From: Chryseobacterium sp. c4a | GTDB taxonomy: Bacteria > Bacteroidota > Bacteroidia > Flavobacteriales > Weeksellaceae | NCBI RefSeq assembly: GCF_009900745.1 | Contig: NZ_WXVU01000001.1 | Span: 124,001 to 188,000 of the forward strand | Direction of reading: 5' to 3' | DNA: 64,000 nt | Shown: positions 1 to 9,440 of the stretch, piece after piece | How positions within the stretch are numbered: position 1 is the first letter of the stretch | Layout of the letters: each line of letters opens with the position of its first letter | Notes under the pieces: generated by a model | Database searches by the model: none | What the model was told of the DNA's origin: nothing | Seen by the model: the letters and a program-made list of their open reading frames with translations, nothing else | Translations under genes and position numbers: made by a program

Positions 1-947
1 AATTATTGCCAACTTCTGCAGAAATTACATGGGATCCGTATCCGGGAGCAACATATCTTCTTAGATATAGAAAAGTAGGTATTCCAAGTTGGACTGAAGT
101 TACTACACCTGTTAATACTATTATATTGAACGGTCTAGTAGAAATGACTAAGTATGAAATGCAGGTTGTGAATATTTGTGGTGGTAAGCCAGGAAATTAT
201 ACTCCACCTTACTACTTTACAACACCAACTGTTATTTACTGTAAGATGAAATCAGAAAATGCAGCATCTGAATATATTTCCAAGGTAACCGTTATTCCAA
301 ATGGAAAACCAAAAATGGAAAATGAATCAAAAGCATCAAGCTATACAGATTATACAGGTGTTACTAAAGCATTTATCGAACTGGTTCAAGGATCTACAGA
401 TAATGAGATCATCATCGAGAAAAAATGGTTAAGTAAGAGTTATAATGAAGGAATTTCAGTTTGGATCGACTTCAACAGAAATGGAGAATTTGATATCAAT
501 GAGAAGATCTTCACTTCACCTCCAAATACAGACACTCCTGTATCAGGTAAATTTAGTGTTCCGGCAGATTCTTTTGTAAGCACAACAGATTACAAATATG
601 CTGTAATGAGAGTGGCAATGGAAAGAGATGGAATCCCTGTAAATTGTGTGAATGTTAAGAATGGAGAAGTAGAGGATTATACGGTAAGAATTTCTAAACA
701 AGGAGTTCCTAATCCAATTAACCAAACAGATATCCTGATCTATCCTAACCCTGTAACGACAGTATTGTATGTGAAAAATGTAAGCAAAAGAGCTAAATAT
801 AAAATTTACAATGCTGCAGGGCAAGTCATCGTAGAAAATATCCTATTAAATAACGAGATCAACGTTAGCAAATTGATTAACGGCGTTTATGTAATAGATA
901 TTGATGATAACGGTAATACTGCTCAAAAGAAATTTATCAAAAAATAA
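1..947 (+). CDS. T9SS-secreted protein with FN3 and GEVED domains (5' end outside window)
   Basis: The reading frame is open from the first bases, so this is the C-terminal part of a larger protein. The visible 313 residues hold a fibronectin type III-like domain (about 1-75), a GEVED domain (about 100-232, with the typical NGEVEDYTVRI end) and a type A T9SS sorting domain (about 243-313, starting IYPNPV and ending KKFIKK). Proteins of this build are exported through the Sec system and T9SS, then attached to the surface or released. Many carry a protease or adhesin domain upstream, which is not visible here, so the activity is unknown. A rho-independent terminator follows directly. Confidence 0.85.
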   Translation, partial: LLPTSAEITWDPYPGATYLLRYRKVGIPSWTEVTTPVNTIILNGLVEMTKYEMQVVNICGGKPGNYTPPYYFTTPTVIYCKMKSENAASEYISKVTVIPNGKPKMENESKASSYTDYTGVTKAFIELVQGSTDNEIIIEKKWLSKSYNEGISVWIDFNRNGEFDINEKIFTSPPNTDTPVSGKFSVPADSFVSTTDYKYAVMRVAMERDGIPVNCVNVKNGEVEDYTVRISKQGVPNPINQTDILIYPNPVTTVLYVKNVSKRAKYKIYNAAGQVIVENILLNNEINVSKLINGVYVIDIDDNGNTAQKKFIKK

Positions 948-970
948 TTAAGCTAAATTTCATATATAAT

Positions 971-1000
971 AAGCCTTCAGAAATGAAGGCTTATTTTTTT
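971..1000 (+). terminator. Rho-independent terminator of the T9SS protein gene
   Basis: A 9-bp stem (AAGCCTTCA / TGAAGGCTT) with a GAAA loop is followed by a T-rich run, 24 bases after the stop codon of the upstream gene. Confidence 0.85.
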
Positions 1001-1094
1001 GTACGAATTTATTTATACATCAATGTATGTTATCAGTAACGATAAGAGGTACTAATGGCTGTGAAATGATCGGGTAAAAGCAAATGGTATATAA

Positions 1095-1122
1095 TAAAAA
1101 AAGCCCTCTGAAATGAGGGCTT
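1095..1122 (-). terminator. Rho-independent terminator of the coaE operon
   Basis: On the minus strand, AAGCCCTC pairs with GAGGGCTT across a short loop and runs into seven T residues. It lies about 40 bases past the coaE stop codon and closes the minus-strand operon. Confidence 0.8.
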
Positions 1123-1160
1123 TATGTATTATAAAAGTTAGGAAAAATCTAACAGTTTAT

Positions 1161-1787
1161 TTATTCAATGGCAAAGATGACTTTTTCAGTCTGTTCTTTT
1201 AATTCTTCCAGATTGGAATTGTTATAAATGATGCAATCTGCCATTTTGATTTTATCTTTTTCAGGCATTTGCTTTTCCATAACAGCTTCTACTTCGCGAT
1301 AGGTTTTGTTATCTCTATCCATTACCCTTTTGATTCGGATATTATCCTCTGCTGTTACTAAAAGTGACTTGTAACATTGTCTGTTAAGTCTTAGCTCAAA
1401 TAATAAGGCGGTTTCCTTAAAAACCAGGTATTTGGTTTGTTGTTTTATCCATTGCTCAAAATCAATACGTACAGCAGGATGAATGATCTCATTTAATTGC
1501 TGAAGAAGATCTTTATTATTAAAAACCTTACTTGCTACAAATTTTCTGTCATATAACCCATTGGCATCATAAGACTCTTCACCTAGCAATTCTTTGATTT
1601 TAATTTTTAATTCTTCACTATCATTGACAATTTCTTTTGCCCTGTCATCAGAATAATAAACTGGGAAACCGAACTCTTCAATGAATTTTGCAACGGTAGT
1701 TTTTCCTGAGCCAATTCCTCCTGTTAAACCAATAATCTTGGGTGCGGGCGGCTCTGCCTGTGGACCCTCTGAATGTAATTCCTCCAT
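1161..1787 (-). CDS. coaE: Dephospho-CoA kinase
   Basis: Catalyses the last step of coenzyme A synthesis, ATP-dependent phosphorylation of the 3' hydroxyl of dephospho-CoA. The P-loop GLTGGIGSGKTT lies near the N terminus, and the VYYSDDRAKEIV region matches the family's D-A motif after it. The length of 208 residues is normal for CoaE. The chosen ATG gives an unusual Pro/Glu-rich extension of about 16 residues before the P-loop strand, and no later ATG lies close to the P-loop. It is the last gene of a minus-strand series after ruvB, the paiB-like gene and a metallo-hydrolase, with only 9 bases to the latter, so co-transcription is likely. Confidence 0.93.
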   Translation of the reverse strand: MEELHSEGPQAEPPAPKIIGLTGGIGSGKTTVAKFIEEFGFPVYYSDDRAKEIVNDSEELKIKIKELLGEESYDANGLYDRKFVASKVFNNKDLLQQLNEIIHPAVRIDFEQWIKQQTKYLVFKETALLFELRLNRQCYKSLLVTAEDNIRIKRVMDRDNKTYREVEAVMEKQMPEKDKIKMADCIIYNNSNLEELKEQTEKVIFAIE

Positions 1788-1796
1788 AATTAAATA

Positions 1797-2663
1797 TTAA
1801 TATCCAAAAACATCATTAAAACTGAACGTCTCATCCAGTCTTACTCCTTTTTCAGTCATTTTAAGACTCGCTAATTCATTGTGAGCATCATGCTCAAAGA
1901 ATAATAAATATTCATTATCTACACATTGTTTAAGGAATTTTCCTTTTTCTTCAAGTGTTAAAAGAGGTCTTGTATCATACCCCATTACATACACCTGATT
2001 AATGTGTCCGGCAGTAGGAATAAGATCCGCTGCAAAAACAACTGTTTTTTCCTGATATTGAATGACCGGCAGCATTTGCTTTTCTGTGTGTCCGTCTACG
2101 AAAATAACATCCATTTTCAGATCAGGAGCAAAACCATAATTTCCGGTAGTAGGAAGAGGCAAAAAGTTCAATTGTCCGCTTTCTTGTATAGGAATAATAT
2201 TTTCTTTCAGAAAGCTTGCTTTTTCTCTTGCATTAGGCTCTGTTGCCCACTGCCAGTGGTTTTCATTAGTCCAGAAATGAGCATTTTTAAAAGCAGGTCT
2301 GTAACCCGTTTTGTCATCATTCCATTCTATGGCCCCCCCACAGTGGTCAAAATGAAGGTGAGTAAGGAATACATCAGTAATATCTTCCTTTACAAAACCA
2401 TATTTTTTTAAATTTTTATCCAGAGTATCATCTCCCCAAAGAGAATAATGACCAAAGAATTTATCATCCTGCTTATTCCCCAGACCGCAGTCTACAAGAA
2501 TTAGTTTTTTTCCATCTTCTATAAGTAGGGAACGGGTTCCCAATTCGATTAAGTTTTTTTCGTCTGCCGGGTTTGTTTTTTCCCACAGACTCTTTGGGAC
2601 GACACCAAACATAGCACCGCCATCCAGTTTAAATTTTCCACATTGTATTGGATATAACTTCAT
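1797..2663 (-). CDS. MBL-fold metallo-hydrolase
   Basis: A 288-residue metallo-beta-lactamase-fold protein. The metal-binding motif THLHFDHCGG (HxHxDH) is intact near residue 105, and later metal ligands are visible in VDGHTEKQM, FAADLIP and FEHDAH. There is no signal peptide, so it should be cytosolic. The overall pattern resembles the N-acyl-homoserine lactonase-like or YtnP-like branch of the superfamily, but the substrate cannot be read from sequence. It lies 12 bases downstream of the PaiB-like gene and 9 bases before coaE in the same operon. Confidence 0.85.
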   Translation of the reverse strand: MKLYPIQCGKFKLDGGAMFGVVPKSLWEKTNPADEKNLIELGTRSLLIEDGKKLILVDCGLGNKQDDKFFGHYSLWGDDTLDKNLKKYGFVKEDITDVFLTHLHFDHCGGAIEWNDDKTGYRPAFKNAHFWTNENHWQWATEPNAREKASFLKENIIPIQESGQLNFLPLPTTGNYGFAPDLKMDVIFVDGHTEKQMLPVIQYQEKTVVFAADLIPTAGHINQVYVMGYDTRPLLTLEEKGKFLKQCVDNEYLLFFEHDAHNELASLKMTEKGVRLDETFSFNDVFGY

Positions 2664-2675
2664 ATATATTTTGAT

Positions 2676-3287
2676 TTATTTCTTTATTAATTTCATTTTC
2701 TCAGCAATTTTCTGAGCCTGAACATCTGATTGTTCAAGGTGGGAAATGATGTTGTTAAAATCATTTTCTTTCCTGTTCTGAGACAATTTCTGTTTGATGA
2801 AAATTTCCGTTGGAATAACCTTGATTCCAAATGCTCCTTTCATTTCCTTTTCCACAAACTCCTTTCCCATAGCTTTTACCATCATGGGGCACTGTTGAAA
2901 CTGTTCATATTTTGAAGTTAACTTATCAAGGTGAACGTAAAGTTCATCTTGATTCATAAGTTCAACTTTTCCATAGATCTGTACCGCTTCATAGTTCCAT
3001 GTGGAAACATTCACGTGGTCATACCAGCTGCTGGAAATATAAGTATGGGCACCTAAAAAGTCACACAATACTTCATCACCATTTTTTATGGTTTTTGCCT
3101 GTGGATGGGCTATGGAAATATGGGTTTCAATATAAGAATTTTCCGGATCACTTTCATTCAACATCATCATGGAATGGGTGGCACGAATCTTATCAACAGA
3201 AGAAATGAGTAATGCAAAGGAATTTTCTTTGATGATTTCTCTCATCACATCCATATCTTCACTTCTGTACAATTTAGGAACAAACAT
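2676..3287 (-). CDS. PaiB-like FMN-binding protein
   Basis: This 203-residue protein matches the FMN-binding split-barrel PaiB family (putative negative transcriptional regulator). It starts MFVPKLYRSED, typical of PaiB (MYIPKxF), has the ATHSMMM strand near residue 38, and carries the conserved YDHVNVSTWNYEAVQ segment around residues 89-103. In Bacillus, PaiB is linked to control of sporulation and protease genes. In Bacteroidota the role is not established, and a flavin-dependent enzyme is equally possible. The gene is 12 bases from the metallo-hydrolase and 64 bases from ruvB. Confidence 0.85.
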   Translation of the reverse strand: MFVPKLYRSEDMDVMREIIKENSFALLISSVDKIRATHSMMMLNESDPENSYIETHISIAHPQAKTIKNGDEVLCDFLGAHTYISSSWYDHVNVSTWNYEAVQIYGKVELMNQDELYVHLDKLTSKYEQFQQCPMMVKAMGKEFVEKEMKGAFGIKVIPTEIFIKQKLSQNRKENDFNNIISHLEQSDVQAQKIAEKMKLIKK

Positions 3288-3351
3288 ATATTAACACCTC
3301 TTTTTTTACCTTAAAACTGAAAAATTTGACTCAAAAACCTTGCGCCTTGCA

Positions 3352-4374
3352 TTAAAAAAGCTCTCCCGGATTCTTTGGCCTTGAAATATTTAAATGCTGA
3401 TAAGCTTTATCCGTAGCTTCTCTACCTCTTGGAGTTCTGATGATAAATCCTTCCTGAATCAGGAACGGTTCATACACTTCCTCTACAGTTTCTGGGTTTT
3501 CTCCAATAGAAGTTGCTAAAGCAGAAATTCCTACCGGTTTTCCCTTAAAGTTTTCAATCATGACACGCATGATCTTATTATCCATTTCATCCAATCCAAA
3601 CTCGTCTACATTAAGAGAATCTAAAGCATATTTGGTAATCTTGATCTCAATTTCACCATTCCCTTTAATTTCAGCAAAATCACGTACTCTTCTCAGTAAC
3701 GCGTTGGCAATCCTTGGTGTTCCACGGCTTCTTCTGGCAATTTCAATGGCTGCATCTTCATAAATAGCTACTCCTAAAACTCTCGCACTCCTCTGAATAA
3801 TTGTTGATAAAAGCTCAATAGAGTAGTACTCCAATCTGCTTTGAATACCAAATCTTGCCAGCATGGGCTTGGTAAGCATTCCGCTTCTGGTAGTTGCTCC
3901 TACAAGAGTAAAAGGATTCAGCCCGATTTGTACACTTCTGGCATTAGGGCCTGTTTCCAACATGATATCGATCTTGTAATCCTCCATTGCAGAATACAGA
4001 TATTCTTCCACAACCGGAGAAAGACGATGGATTTCATCAATGAAAAGAACATCATTTTCTTCCAGATTGGTAAGCAGACCTGCTAAACTTCCGGGTTTAT
4101 CCAATACCGGCCCGGAGGTAATTTTACAGTTTACCCCAAGTTCATTGGCTATAATATTAGCTAGTGTTGTTTTTCCTAATCCTGGAGGGCCATGTAAAAG
4201 GACATGATCAAGTGCACCACCACGTCTTTTGGCAGCAGTCACAAAAACCTCAAGATTTTCCAGCGTTTTTCTTTGCCCTGCAAAATCTTTAAAGCTTTGG
4301 GGACGAATTTGTTCTTCCTGCATCAGCTCCTCTCGTGAGTAGTTTTCCTTATCTGGATGTAAAAAATCTGGCAT
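3352..4374 (-). CDS. ruvB: Holliday junction branch-migration helicase RuvB
   Basis: AAA+ motor that, with RuvA, drives branch migration of Holliday junctions. The 340-residue protein is full length. It has Walker A ([11 protein letters not shown], about residue 62), Walker B ([11 protein letters not shown]), the sensor and arginine-finger region ([18 protein letters not shown]) and the C-terminal winged helix ending [13 protein letters not shown]. It is the first gene of the minus-strand operon. It is separated from the divergent hutI by about 250 bases that must hold both promoters. ruvA is not nearby. Confidence 0.97.
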   Translation of the reverse strand: MPDFLHPDKENYSREELMQEEQIRPQSFKDFAGQRKTLENLEVFVTAAKRRGGALDHVLLHGPPGLGKTTLANIIANELGVNCKITSGPVLDKPGSLAGLLTNLEENDVLFIDEIHRLSPVVEEYLYSAMEDYKIDIMLETGPNARSVQIGLNPFTLVGATTRSGMLTKPMLARFGIQSRLEYYSIELLSTIIQRSARVLGVAIYEDAAIEIARRSRGTPRIANALLRRVRDFAEIKGNGEIEIKITKYALDSLNVDEFGLDEMDNKIMRVMIENFKGKPVGISALATSIGENPETVEEVYEPFLIQEGFIIRTPRGREATDKAYQHLNISRPKNPGELF

Positions 4375-4625
4375 TAATTCATTTCATTTACCTCAAAGAT
4401 AGCAAATTTAGGCTAAGATTGAAATGAAGATTAAGAAAAGGTGAAATTGAGACTGAGATTGATATTATGGCTCAGGTTTACATTGGGAGGAAGAGCGAAA
4501 TTGAGATATTTTAAGTATTTTTGAGAGGAAAATTAAAATTTGAATGATTTCATTTTGAACGCATCCTTTGTTGTATTGGAATTGCAGACAGAGATCATTC
4601 ACTTTCTAACCTTTAACCTAAATAA

Positions 4626-5852
4626 ATGAAATTAATAGGCCCATTTAAGCAGGTTGTGACACTTGCCAATCTTCCATTAAGAGGAAAACTTATAGATGAA
4701 CAATTAGAAATTATTGTTGATGGAGGAATACTTGTTGAAAATAATACCATTCAGAGAATTGGTAATTTTGAAACGTTAAAAAACGAAAATCCAGCAATAG
4801 AAATAGAAACCATTCAAGGAGAACAAGTGGCTCTTCCAGCGTTTGTAGATTCACATACTCATATTTGCTTTGGTGGAAATCGTGCGAATGACTTTGCGAT
4901 GCGTAATGCTGGAAAAACATATCTGGAAATCGCTGAAAGTGGTGGTGGAATCTGGAGCTCCGTACAACATACAAGAAATGCTTCAGAAGAAGAATTACTG
5001 AAAACATTACTGGAAAGAATCAAATTTCTTGTTGACCTTGGAATTACCACTATTGAAGTTAAAAGTGGTTATGGATTAGATGTGGAAAACGAGCTGAAAA
5101 TGCTTCGAATCATCAAGAAAGCTCAGAAATCAACAAAGGCCACTTTAGTTCCTACTTGCCTTTCTGCTCATTTAAAACCAAGAGACTTTGAAGGCAGTAA
5201 TCCCGAGTATCTGAACTATATCCTTACCGAAATTCTTCCAAAAGTAAAAGAAGAAGATTTAGCAAGGCGTGTAGATATCTTTATAGAGAAATCAGCCTTC
5301 CAACCTGAAGAAAGCAAAGAGTTTTTACTTAAAACTAAAGATTTAGGTTTTGAAATAACTGTTCACGCAGACCAATTTACACCAGGAAGTTCAAGAATTG
5401 CAGTAGAAGTTGGTGCTAAATCGGCAGACCATTTAGAAGCAACCATTGATGAAGATATAGACTTCCTTGCAAAATCTGATACCGTAGCAACAGCGCTGCC
5501 GGGAGCAAGTTTGGGACTGGGTGAAAAATTTACACCAGCAAGAAAATTATTAGATGCAGGAGCTATTGTAGCCATTGCAAGCGACTGGAATCCGGGATCT
5601 GCGCCTATGGGTAATTTAATTACTCAGGCTTCCATCTTAGCGACTTTCCAGAAGCTGACTACTGCTGAGGTATTAGCAGGAATGACTTATCGTGCTGCTT
5701 ATGCTCTTAATCTTGAAGACAGAGGGCAGCTTGACCAAGGTAAAAAAGCAGATTTTGTAACTTTTAAGACCAATAATTTCCAGAATGTTCTTTATAATCA
5801 AGGAAGTTTACAAGCTGAACACGTTTATATTGACGGGGAAAAGGTTAATTAA
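4626..5852 (+). CDS. hutI: Imidazolonepropionase
   Basis: Third enzyme of histidine degradation; hydrolyses imidazolone-5-propionate to N-formimino-L-glutamate. The 408-residue protein shows the amidohydrolase metal motif FVDSHTHICFGG (about residue 78), the substrate-binding AESGGGI loop, the VKSGYGLD segment, the HADQF metal site and the SDWNPGSAP motif near residue 320. All expected catalytic elements are present. The DUF695 gene starts 22 bases downstream, so the two are probably co-transcribed. hutG lies 3.6 kb further on the same strand, while hutH and hutU are not in the window. Confidence 0.96.
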   Translation: MKLIGPFKQVVTLANLPLRGKLIDEQLEIIVDGGILVENNTIQRIGNFETLKNENPAIEIETIQGEQVALPAFVDSHTHICFGGNRANDFAMRNAGKTYLEIAESGGGIWSSVQHTRNASEEELLKTLLERIKFLVDLGITTIEVKSGYGLDVENELKMLRIIKKAQKSTKATLVPTCLSAHLKPRDFEGSNPEYLNYILTEILPKVKEEDLARRVDIFIEKSAFQPEESKEFLLKTKDLGFEITVHADQFTPGSSRIAVEVGAKSADHLEATIDEDIDFLAKSDTVATALPGASLGLGEKFTPARKLLDAGAIVAIASDWNPGSAPMGNLITQASILATFQKLTTAEVLAGMTYRAAYALNLEDRGQLDQGKKADFVTFKTNNFQNVLYNQGSLQAEHVYIDGEKVN

Positions 5853-5873
5853 TATACTAAGAACCTAATTACA

Positions 5874-6935
5874 ATGGATGAGAAGCTGGATTATAAAGGT
5901 TTTTGGAATTGGTTTCTAACAAAGGAAGAAAACTTTTATCAAATTGTGGCAATAGGAGATCAGGAAGCTATTGAAAAAGATTTTTTCGACAGTATCGCTC
6001 CAATGCTTAGCCAGATCAATGCAGGATATTATTTTCTGACAGGAATGTGTGATGATTCTACCGTAGAATTGGTTCTTACCGCAGACGGCGAAGTCAGGAA
6101 TATTGTTTTTATTGAAGAACTTATTGCGGCCGCTCCTACATTAGACCATTGGAAATTTACGGCCTTAAAACCTGAAAAAAATATAGATAATGTAGGCGTT
6201 GAAATGGGAGATTATAGCTTTTCGAAAGATAATATTTTCTTCTATTCCAAAGAACAGGAAGAGTATCCTGACGAAATCGATCTTGTCTTCGTGTATGATG
6301 GCAATGCCGAAAATAAAGACGCTATTACAACAGGAGTCTGTATTTTTTTGGATAGCTTTTTAGGAGAATTGAACTTTGCTACACAAATTGATACCTTTAT
6401 CGTGATAGGAAAGAACCAGGCTCAACAAGAACTTGTTCCTATTGAAAAACTGAAAGATTTCTTATTATGGAGGGAAACAGAATTTACGGAAAAATATAAA
6501 AGCGTAAAGAGAGAAGATGTGGAAGAAGAGTTTTCTATCCTCAGAGCGACCTTGGATAATGAAAGACCGCTTATTGCCTGTATGAATCTTCCCTTATTAA
6601 ATTATGATGCAAAAGCTTCCTATCCATGGATTTCGGTGCTCAAATTTCATTATAATGGAGATGAAAATGACGGATTGCCGGAAAAAGAAGATTTTGAAAA
6701 ATTAAGTGATATCGAAGATAAAGCTATTGAAGATCTAAAGGAGAAAGGATATCTGTACATAGGAAGAGAAAGTGCAGATAATATCAAAGAAAGTTATTTT
6801 GCCGGGAAGGACTTCAGACAGATTTCTAAAGTTTTTAAAACTATAAAAGATAACAATCCTGAATACAAAATCTCATTCAGAATCTTTAAAGATAAATATT
6901 GGCAGTATTTTAAATATTATAATAATGCTGTTTAA
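5874..6935 (+). CDS. DUF695 family protein
   Basis: A 353-residue soluble acidic protein with no signal peptide or membrane segment. The N-terminal half resembles the DUF695 fold (FWNWFLTKEENFYQ, WKFTALKPEK). The C-terminal part has the block seen in DUF695 proteins (lead W-I-x-V-L-x-F-x-Y, then DGLPEKEDFEKLSDIED, then Y-IGR-S). The family has no established function; some members are linked to RraB-like RNase regulators. It follows hutI by 22 bases and ends in a strong terminator. The family call is by pattern recall only. Confidence 0.7.
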   Translation: MDEKLDYKGFWNWFLTKEENFYQIVAIGDQEAIEKDFFDSIAPMLSQINAGYYFLTGMCDDSTVELVLTADGEVRNIVFIEELIAAAPTLDHWKFTALKPEKNIDNVGVEMGDYSFSKDNIFFYSKEQEEYPDEIDLVFVYDGNAENKDAITTGVCIFLDSFLGELNFATQIDTFIVIGKNQAQQELVPIEKLKDFLLWRETEFTEKYKSVKREDVEEEFSILRATLDNERPLIACMNLPLLNYDAKASYPWISVLKFHYNGDENDGLPEKEDFEKLSDIEDKAIEDLKEKGYLYIGRESADNIKESYFAGKDFRQISKVFKTIKDNNPEYKISFRIFKDKYWQYFKYYNNAV

Positions 6936-6940
6936 CATAC

Positions 6941-6973
6941 AAAAGTGGAAGAGTTTCTTTTCCACTTTTTTTG
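6941..6973 (+). terminator. Rho-independent terminator after the DUF695 gene
   Basis: A 10-bp stem (AAAAGTGGAA / TTCCACTTTT) with an 8-base loop is followed by a T run, 6 bases after the stop codon. Confidence 0.85.
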
Positions 6974-7299
6974 TGGATAATATCCATCTGCTTAGAAAGA
7001 TTCATGGGAATTGATGGGTAATTAATCTTAAGTTTTAAACTATAATACACGTGGAAAAATGATCATAAGAATACCTGTTCTGAAATCATAAAGTCCTCTA
7101 TATTTTTCATATTTTCTATAAGTTTTCTTATCTTGCGCCGCAATTAGCGTTGATTTTTAGATAAATAACGCATTTTTTCATAGTTCTTAAGTGCACCGGA
7201 GAACCCGGAAAACCTGGATATTTTCTTATTTCTCAGTACTTTTTTTACAGCTATATCCCGTACCAGGAAGACTTGTCAATACTATAAACGAAAATAAAA
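6974..7299. other. Intergenic region upstream of the BCCT transporter
   Basis: No gene is visible in this stretch. It should hold the transporter promoter. A near-match to the flavobacterial -7 element (TATCTTG) lies at 7129-7135, but no convincing -33 partner is seen. An imperfect inverted repeat GCGTT...AACGC spans about 7146-7170 and could be a regulator site. Confidence 0.4.
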
Positions 7300-9315
7300 A
7301 TGATGAATTTTCAAAATGTTAGATCTACTTTTAACAAAGGGGTCACTATTCCGAGTTTGATATTTATTATAGGTACCTGTTTTCTTTCAGCAGTTTATCC
7401 AAAACCTACTGAAAACATCCTGAATGAAATCAAACAATTTATATTTGTTAACCTAAATTGGGTGTATGTATGGTCTGTAACATTATTTGTTATTTTTCTT
7501 GTATACCTGCTTTTCAGTAAATATGCCAACATTAAACTGGGAGCCAACGACAGTAAGCCGGAATATTCCTTTTTCTCATGGATTTCCATGTTGTTTGCCG
7601 CAGGAATGGGAATCGGGCTGATTTACTTCAGTGTTGCAGAACCTATGCAGCATTACTCTTCAGAGGTTTTTGCAGATAATCATTATGTAAGCCGTGCTAA
7701 ACAGGCGCAGCTGTACACTTTTTTCCATTGGGGAATTCACGCATGGGCAATTTATGGGGTAGTAGGACTTTCCTTATCTTATTTTGCTTACCGCTACAGG
7801 CTTCCATTATCTTTAAGAAGCTGCTTCTATCCTTTATTAAAAAATAAAATTAATGGAAAGTGGGGAAATGCCATTGATGTTTTTGCATTGTGCTGTACAT
7901 TCTTCGGAATCACAACAACCTTAGGATTTGGAGTGGTACAGATCAGTTCCGGTTTAAATATTCTTCATATTACTCCTGAGAATAGTTTTACATATCAAAT
8001 TATTATTGTGGTTACTCTTGTTACCCTTTCCGTTATATCAGCAATTTCCGGAGTAGGGAAGGGAGTGAAGATTCTAAGTAACATCAATGTAATCAGTGTT
8101 ATCGGACTCTTACTTTTTGTATTAATATTGGGGCCTACAGTATATCTGATCGGAAGTTTTACGGACGGGCTGGGAAATTATATTAATAACTTTTTCAATC
8201 TTACTTTCAACACCCATGTCTATGAGAAAAATGCATTGCCATGGTTTTACGACTGGACAATTCTGTATTGGGCATGGTGGATCTCTTGGTCACCATATGT
8301 AGGACTGTTTATTGCAAGAATTTCAAAAGGGAGAACCATCAGAGAATTTATTCTAGCCGTTTTAATCCTTCCTACATTATTCAATTTTATCTGGATGTCT
8401 GTATTTGGAAATAGTGCTATTTGGTTTGATTTAAATGTTGCGAATGGACAATTAAGCCAGTTTGCTACAGATCCGGATGCCTTAATGTTCCGTTTTCTGG
8501 ATTATCTGCCTTTATCTGAATTTACAGGATTCTTTGTTATTTTGATCATTTTAATCTTCTTTGTAACATCAGCAGATTCAGGAATATTTGTAATGAACAG
8601 TATTGCCACTAAAAATGCCAGCAAATCCCCCAAATGGCAAATTGTATTCTGGGGCGTTTTACTTGCCGTTCTTTCGCTTCTGTTACTGAATGTTGGTGGG
8701 CTGAAAGCACTTCAAAGTATGACCTTAATTACAGCATTGCCTTTTTCTATTGTGGTAATTTTATTTATAGTAAGCCTGATGAAAGGACTTACCATTGATC
8801 AGAAATATTACGACAGAAACTTTTCAGTATCTACAGTACCATGGTCTGGTGAATTCTGGAAAGAACGTTTAAAAAATATTGTTTCCTTTAAAGATAATGC
8901 TTCCGTAGACCGTTTTATTAAGGTGAAAGCTAAAGAAGCCTTTACAGACCTGCAGCAGGAATTTGCATCCAATGGAATTGAAGCCCAAATAAATCATCAC
9001 GAAAATCCTGTCAGAATAGAAATAGAAATTCATCAGGGAGTGGTGAATAACTTTATTTATGGAATAGAAAATAAGGTAAAGACCGTTTCGGAATACATTA
9101 TGAATGAAGAAAACCTTCCGGATCTGGATGATAATAAAACACACTATCCTAAATCTTATTTTGGAGATGGAAGAGAAGGATATGATGTACAGTATTTTAC
9201 CAAAAATGAATTGATTTCCGATGTCCTGAAACACTACGAACGATTTTTAGAAATTATTTCAGAAGAACGAAATGAAATGTTTATCAGCAGCAATGCCAAT
9301 CAGAATAAAGCCTAA
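7300..9315 (+). CDS. BCCT family transporter (betaine/choline/carnitine type)
   Basis: A 671-residue polytopic membrane protein of the betaine-choline-carnitine transporter family, which imports quaternary ammonium or related solutes with Na+ or H+. Characteristic segments are the glycine-rich TM motif GMGIGLIYFSVAEP (about residues 101-114) and the signature WAWWISWSPYVGLFIAR (about 323-340) with its Trp cluster for substrate cation binding. Twelve hydrophobic segments can be traced. About 150 soluble residues follow the last membrane segment, longer than in many BCCT proteins and possibly regulatory. It lies between hutI/DUF695 and hutG, but its substrate is not evident from sequence. Confidence 0.93.
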   Translation: MMNFQNVRSTFNKGVTIPSLIFIIGTCFLSAVYPKPTENILNEIKQFIFVNLNWVYVWSVTLFVIFLVYLLFSKYANIKLGANDSKPEYSFFSWISMLFAAGMGIGLIYFSVAEPMQHYSSEVFADNHYVSRAKQAQLYTFFHWGIHAWAIYGVVGLSLSYFAYRYRLPLSLRSCFYPLLKNKINGKWGNAIDVFALCCTFFGITTTLGFGVVQISSGLNILHITPENSFTYQIIIVVTLVTLSVISAISGVGKGVKILSNINVISVIGLLLFVLILGPTVYLIGSFTDGLGNYINNFFNLTFNTHVYEKNALPWFYDWTILYWAWWISWSPYVGLFIARISKGRTIREFILAVLILPTLFNFIWMSVFGNSAIWFDLNVANGQLSQFATDPDALMFRFLDYLPLSEFTGFFVILIILIFFVTSADSGIFVMNSIATKNASKSPKWQIVFWGVLLAVLSLLLLNVGGLKALQSMTLITALPFSIVVILFIVSLMKGLTIDQKYYDRNFSVSTVPWSGEFWKERLKNIVSFKDNASVDRFIKVKAKEAFTDLQQEFASNGIEAQINHHENPVRIEIEIHQGVVNNFIYGIENKVKTVSEYIMNEENLPDLDDNKTHYPKSYFGDGREGYDVQYFTKNELISDVLKHYERFLEIISEERNEMFISSNANQNKA

Positions 9316-9440
9316 AAAAGAAGTTATTTACCTTACAATGAATTCTTTGGATAATGTGCCAATGGAGTTTTTTTATCTAAACAATATTAATTAGCTTTAC
9401 TGAATAGAATGATGTGACTAAAATTGAATTTTAAAGGATT

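Noticed and set aside
4381..4625. GAAATTGAGA-like repeats between ruvB and hutI
   Set aside because: Only two imperfect copies in purine-rich DNA; not clearly beyond chance.
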